From positions 1-64,000 of the forward strand of contig NZ_JANCLU010000002.1 in the NCBI RefSeq assembly GCF_024294805.1: DNA of 64,000 nt. Reading direction: 5' to 3'. This stretch comes from Alsobacter ponti. Its GTDB lineage: Bacteria; Pseudomonadota; Alphaproteobacteria; Rhizobiales; Beijerinckiaceae. Numbering within the stretch: the first letter of the stretch is position 1; each line of letters begins with the position of its first letter. Below, piece by piece: positions 61,110-64,000 of this stretch. The position numbers were made by a program, and so were the translations under genes. A model generated the notes under the pieces. It worked only from the letters and a program-made list of their open reading frames with translations. It was not told where the DNA came from and searched no databases.

Positions 61110-62011
61110 GACGCGTGTCCCCGGTCGTTGAGGAAATGAGCGTAGAGAGCATCGAGAGATGGCGGGATGACCTCAACGTCGGTCGGCGGCCTGTCGCGGC
61201 AGATCAGGCTCTGGAGCACCTCCATCTTGCGGAGGGCCGGAACGTCAAACTCGACCGTGTCGAGCTTCGTCTCCGCACGGGGACGGAACTCCACCGGGAG
61301 TGAAAGGGACGCGGGTCCAGGCCGCACACGGAAGCGGACCGGCAGGCGGGCGATCTCTCGAAGCTCGTCGATCGCGCCGTCAACGACCACCCGGCCACCA
61401 TCCATGATGATGACGCGCTCCGTCCGTTCCTCCAGTTCGCTCAGCGCGTGGGACGACATCAAGACGGTGGCGCCGGTGGCCGCGAGGTCCTGGATAATGT
61501 CGTAGAACTGGACCCGGAGGGCTGGGTCGAGTCCGGTCGTCGGTTCGTCGAGCAGAAGCACTTCTGGCTCGCCGAGGAGCGCCTGTGCGAGACCCAGACG
61601 CTGGCGCATGCCCTTCGAATAGGTCCCCACCCGTCGAGTTCCAGCGCTCCCCAGGCCCACGCGCTCGAGCAGTGTGAGAGCTTTGTCGACTGGTTCCCTC
61701 TTGAGGCGAGCATAGAAGGCGAGGGTCTCTTTGCCGGTCAGTGCGGCGTTGAACGCGACGTTTTCAGGCAGGTAGCCGAGCCGCCGGCGCGCGAGAAATT
61801 GCCCTGCTGCGGGATTTTCGCCGAGCACGCGCACCTCGCCCGCCGTGGGGCGGATCAGGCCCAGCATCAGCTTCATCAGCGTCGTCTTGCCCGCGCCGTT
61901 GTGCCCCACCAGCGCCACTACGCCGGAGCGAAGCGTGAAGCTGACGTCGCGCACGGCTTGCACGGCGCCGTAGCTCTTGCTCACGCTGGCGATGTCGACC
62001 GCGATCTTCAT
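61106..62011 (-). CDS. nosF: NosF, ABC transporter ATPase
   Basis: 301-residue ATPase of the NosDFY complex. Walker A GHNGAGKTT, signature YSKGMRQRLG, Walker B VLLLDEPTTGLDP and SSHALSELEERT (switch His). The C-terminal 80 residues are a family-specific extension. The ATG overlaps the nosD stop (ATGA). Confidence 0.95.
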   Translation of the reverse strand: MKIAVDIASVSKSYGAVQAVRDVSFTLRSGVVALVGHNGAGKTTLMKLMLGLIRPTAGEVRVLGENPAAGQFLARRRLGYLPENVAFNAALTGKETLAFYARLKREPVDKALTLLERVGLGSAGTRRVGTYSKGMRQRLGLAQALLGEPEVLLLDEPTTGLDPALRVQFYDIIQDLAATGATVLMSSHALSELEERTERVIIMDGGRVVVDGAIDELREIARLPVRFRVRPGPASLSLPVEFRPRAETKLDTVEFDVPALRKMEVLQSLICRDRPPTDVEVIPPSLDALYAHFLNDRGHAS

Positions 62012-63387
62012 CGCGCAGGTCTCGGGAGGTCAGGCCTTGGCGGAGGCGCGATGAGGGGCCGGGTGTCCACGACGCCGCCGGGCAGGATCGCAGGGAACTG
62101 CGACTGCGCCCACCTGATGACCTGAACGGAGGGACTGTTCGTCAGGACCTTGGCCGCCGGCGCTGTCCACAGCACCTTGTCAACGAGATCATTTGGCCGG
62201 TACGCGGTGTCGGCGATCCCATCGCCGTTCAGGTCGAAGCCGGGATTGTCGCTCCAGAAATTGCCGCGTCCCGCCGCGGACCAGTCGAGGTGACGGGTGC
62301 CGACATACTTCACCTGGTTGCGGTTGCGGACGAATGCGTTGCCGGCCACCTCGTTGCCCTCGGAGCCGGCGGTGAAATGGATGCCGATTTCGCAGCCCTC
62401 GAACCAGTTGCCGCGGAACCGGTTCTGGTTCGCGTTGTAGATGAAGACGCATTTCTCCGGCCCGATACGATCGCCTGCCGAGGGCTCGTCGCGAAGGGGG
62501 ACGCCGTGTTCGGCGTCCCCCTGCTGACCGCGGCGGGCCCATCGCTCCGCCGGCTGAAGACCACCCAGCACCGTGTTCCCGATCACCTGTGATCCGTTGG
62601 CATAATTCAGCACCAGCCCCTGGTCGCGGTCGTGATCGGACACGTTGCCCCGCACGATCAAACGATTGGAGAACATCAGCGCGAAGCCGATCGCATTACC
62701 GGACGAGACGTTGTCGCTGATCTCGCTCTCGTTCGTGTACATGTAGTGCACGGCGAAGCGGACATTCGTGAAACGGTTGCGCGAAAAGACGTTACGCTTG
62801 CTGGTGATCGAGAAGATGCCGTCGCGGCCGAAGCTGATGTCGTTGTCGACGACCTTCGCGCCAGGCGCGTTCCACACCGAGACACCGTTGCCGGCCTCGT
62901 TCGTGCGGCCTTCTTGCAGACCGATGATGGTGTTGCCGGAGGCGACCGCATCCTCGGCGCCATGCAAATAGACGCCGAACAGATTGCCTTCGATCCGGTT
63001 TCTGTCGACCACCGCTGCCCTGGCTGTCTTCGCGACGAACACGCCGGAATCCATGGCCGCGAGATCGGATCCCGAGCCTCGAATGGTGAGGCCGCGCACG
63101 ACTGCGCCAGGCGCTTCGAGCACGATCACGCTGCCGCGGCCATGTCCCCTGACGATCGCTCCAGGCCTCCCTTCAAGGATAAGTCTCTTGCGCAGCACCA
63201 CGGGACCCCGGTGTTCGCCGCTTCCGAGCACCAGCGTGTCGCCGTCTGCGGCCGAGTCGACGGCCGCCTGCAGCGCGGTTTCCCCGGCGGCAACCTCCAC
63301 CTGCGCCGCGCCGGCCTGCCCCGCGAGGCTGACCGCCAAGGCGGCCAGCCCCGCGAGCACGATCGTTCGCCCTGCGGTCATCTCCAT
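62008..63387 (-). CDS. nosD: NosD, periplasmic copper-maturation protein
   Basis: 459-residue exported parallel beta-helix protein of the NosDFY complex. Signal peptide ends at AGQAGAAQVEV. CASH/PbH1 repeats run throughout: VVDRNRIEGNLFGVYLHGA, VSVWNAPGAKVVDNDISFGRDGIFSITSKRNVFSRNRFTNVRFAVHYMYTN, ALMFSNRLIVRGNVSDHDRDQGLVLNY, CVFIYNANQNRFRGNWFEGCEIGIHFTAG. An extra stretch of about 30 residues (RWARRGQQGDAEHGVPLRDE) precedes EKCVFIYNA and is encoded around a perfect hairpin. The ATG shares one base with the nosZ stop (TGATG). Confidence 0.93.
   Translation of the reverse strand: MEMTAGRTIVLAGLAALAVSLAGQAGAAQVEVAAGETALQAAVDSAADGDTLVLGSGEHRGPVVLRKRLILEGRPGAIVRGHGRGSVIVLEAPGAVVRGLTIRGSGSDLAAMDSGVFVAKTARAAVVDRNRIEGNLFGVYLHGAEDAVASGNTIIGLQEGRTNEAGNGVSVWNAPGAKVVDNDISFGRDGIFSITSKRNVFSRNRFTNVRFAVHYMYTNESEISDNVSSGNAIGFALMFSNRLIVRGNVSDHDRDQGLVLNYANGSQVIGNTVLGGLQPAERWARRGQQGDAEHGVPLRDEPSAGDRIGPEKCVFIYNANQNRFRGNWFEGCEIGIHFTAGSEGNEVAGNAFVRNRNQVKYVGTRHLDWSAAGRGNFWSDNPGFDLNGDGIADTAYRPNDLVDKVLWTAPAAKVLTNSPSVQVIRWAQSQFPAILPGGVVDTRPLIAPPPRPDLPRPAR
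62496..62521. repeat. Perfect hairpin inside nosD
   Basis: GGGGGACGCCG and CGGCGTCCCCC form an 11-bp perfect stem with a TGTT loop, lying in an in-frame insertion of nosD. It looks like a palindromic mobile unit that has entered a gene without breaking the frame. Confidence 0.6.
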
Positions 63388-64000
63388 CAAACGTTCTTGG
63401 GCTCCACGAACATTCTTCCCTTCATTTCCATGTGCATGGCGTGACAGAACCAGGAGCAATAATACCAGTACACGCCGGGCTTATCGGCGGTGAACGTCAC
63501 CGACGCAGTAGCCTGCGGCGCCACCTCCATCTGGATGCCGTAGTTGACGATGGAAAAGCCGTGCGTAAGGTCCTCCACGGCGTCGATATTGGTCACGTGT
63601 ACGGTCACCTCGTCGCCTTGCTTCACCGTGAAGGACTCCAGCCCGAAGGCGGGCGCGGTCGACGTCATGTAGACCCGAACCTTGGTTCCGTCCCGGATCA
63701 CCTTGCTGTCTTCTTCAAGCTTGACGCCGTCCGCCTTCGCCTGCTTCACCGCATCGGCGAAAAAGGGATCGGCACGGTCCCAGATCGATACGGGATTGAT
63801 TTTCGACCGGTGTACGATGGTGGCGTCGTGCGGCTCGGCGAAGCTCGGCCCGTCATGGACGATCACCATCTTGTCGCCCGAGATGTCGATCAACTGGTCG
63901 TTCTCAGGCTTCAGGGGGCCGACGTTCAGGAAGCGGTCCTTCGAGAACTTGTTGAGGGAGATGAGCCACTTGCCGTCCGCCTCCTTGGTCTGGCCCATGG
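63387..64000 (-). CDS. nosZ: Nitrous oxide reductase NosZ, C-terminal part
   Basis: C-terminal 203 residues or so of N2O reductase, which reduces N2O to N2 in the periplasm. The 5' part runs off the right edge. The end of the beta-propeller ([20 protein letters not shown], with Cu-Z-type His) leads into the cupredoxin domain with [21 protein letters not shown]-x3-C-x3-H-x2-M, the binuclear CuA site, plus [11 protein letters not shown]. First visible gene of nosZDFYLX. Confidence 0.96.
   Translation of the reverse strand, partial: MGQTKEADGKWLISLNKFSKDRFLNVGPLKPENDQLIDISGDKMVIVHDGPSFAEPHDATIVHRSKINPVSIWDRADPFFADAVKQAKADGVKLEEDSKVIRDGTKVRVYMTSTAPAFGLESFTVKQGDEVTVHVTNIDAVEDLTHGFSIVNYGIQMEVAPQATASVTFTADKPGVYWYYCSWFCHAMHMEMKGRMFVEPKNV

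Overview
The window is high-GC DNA with alphaproteobacterial features: a 5S rRNA followed by tRNA-fMet, Ros/MucR and NosX-type genes, a rhizobial-style small-protein cluster, and many 4-bp start/stop overlaps. A member of the Hyphomicrobiales (Rhizobiales) is most likely. The genus cannot be fixed from the sequence alone.

Layout. 1-252 is the end of an rrn operon (5S, tRNA-fMet, terminator). A large serine recombinase is inserted against the 3' end of the tRNA. Next come a DUF763 protein, exonuclease III and a membrane protein. 5.7-8.5 kb is a methionine ABC importer (metNIQ). 8.5-13 kb holds a cysteine-less MucR protein and a mobile-element module: two overlapping tyrosine recombinases, an excisionase-type HTH protein and phased repeats. 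13-17 kb is a divergent metal module (NicO/DUF1007 against YcnI/CopC-CopD). 17.5-20.5 kb is a decayed zone with an RMD1 protein, a broken ABC permease and a CorA lacking its N-terminal domain.

20.5-32.1 kb is a complete C-P lyase locus: phnCDE1E2GHIJKLMN on the minus strand, with a hexapeptide acetyltransferase and a 2H phosphoesterase divergent from it behind Pho-box-like sites. 32-37 kb continues the phosphate-starvation theme with an alpha/beta hydrolase, a GT21 glycolipid synthase, a PlcP-type phospholipase C behind another Pho-box-like site, and a GT4 glycosyltransferase. Together these look like a phosphorus-scavenging and membrane-remodelling region: phosphonates are imported and cleaved, and phospholipids are stripped and replaced by glycolipids.

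37-41.9 kb has a PKHD hydroxylase, an exported protein paired with a diheme peroxidase fused to a cupredoxin, and VirK/YbjX genes (one intact, one fragment). 42-45.8 kb is a lipid-phosphate module: two PAP2 phosphatases, DedA, a YkuE-like phosphoesterase and a CarS-family (CDP-archaeol synthase) protein. 46-52.6 kb is rich in small genes, hairpins and mobile-element debris. It includes a second copy of the tRNA 3' end beside a wrecked serine recombinase, which may mark an island boundary. 52.7-58.2 kb encodes exported proteins and a PepSY-linked two-component system. The window ends in a nitrous oxide reductase operon (nosZDFYLX, minus strand) with nosZ cut by the right edge.

All calls rest on reading the sequence and recalled family motifs; no database search was run.
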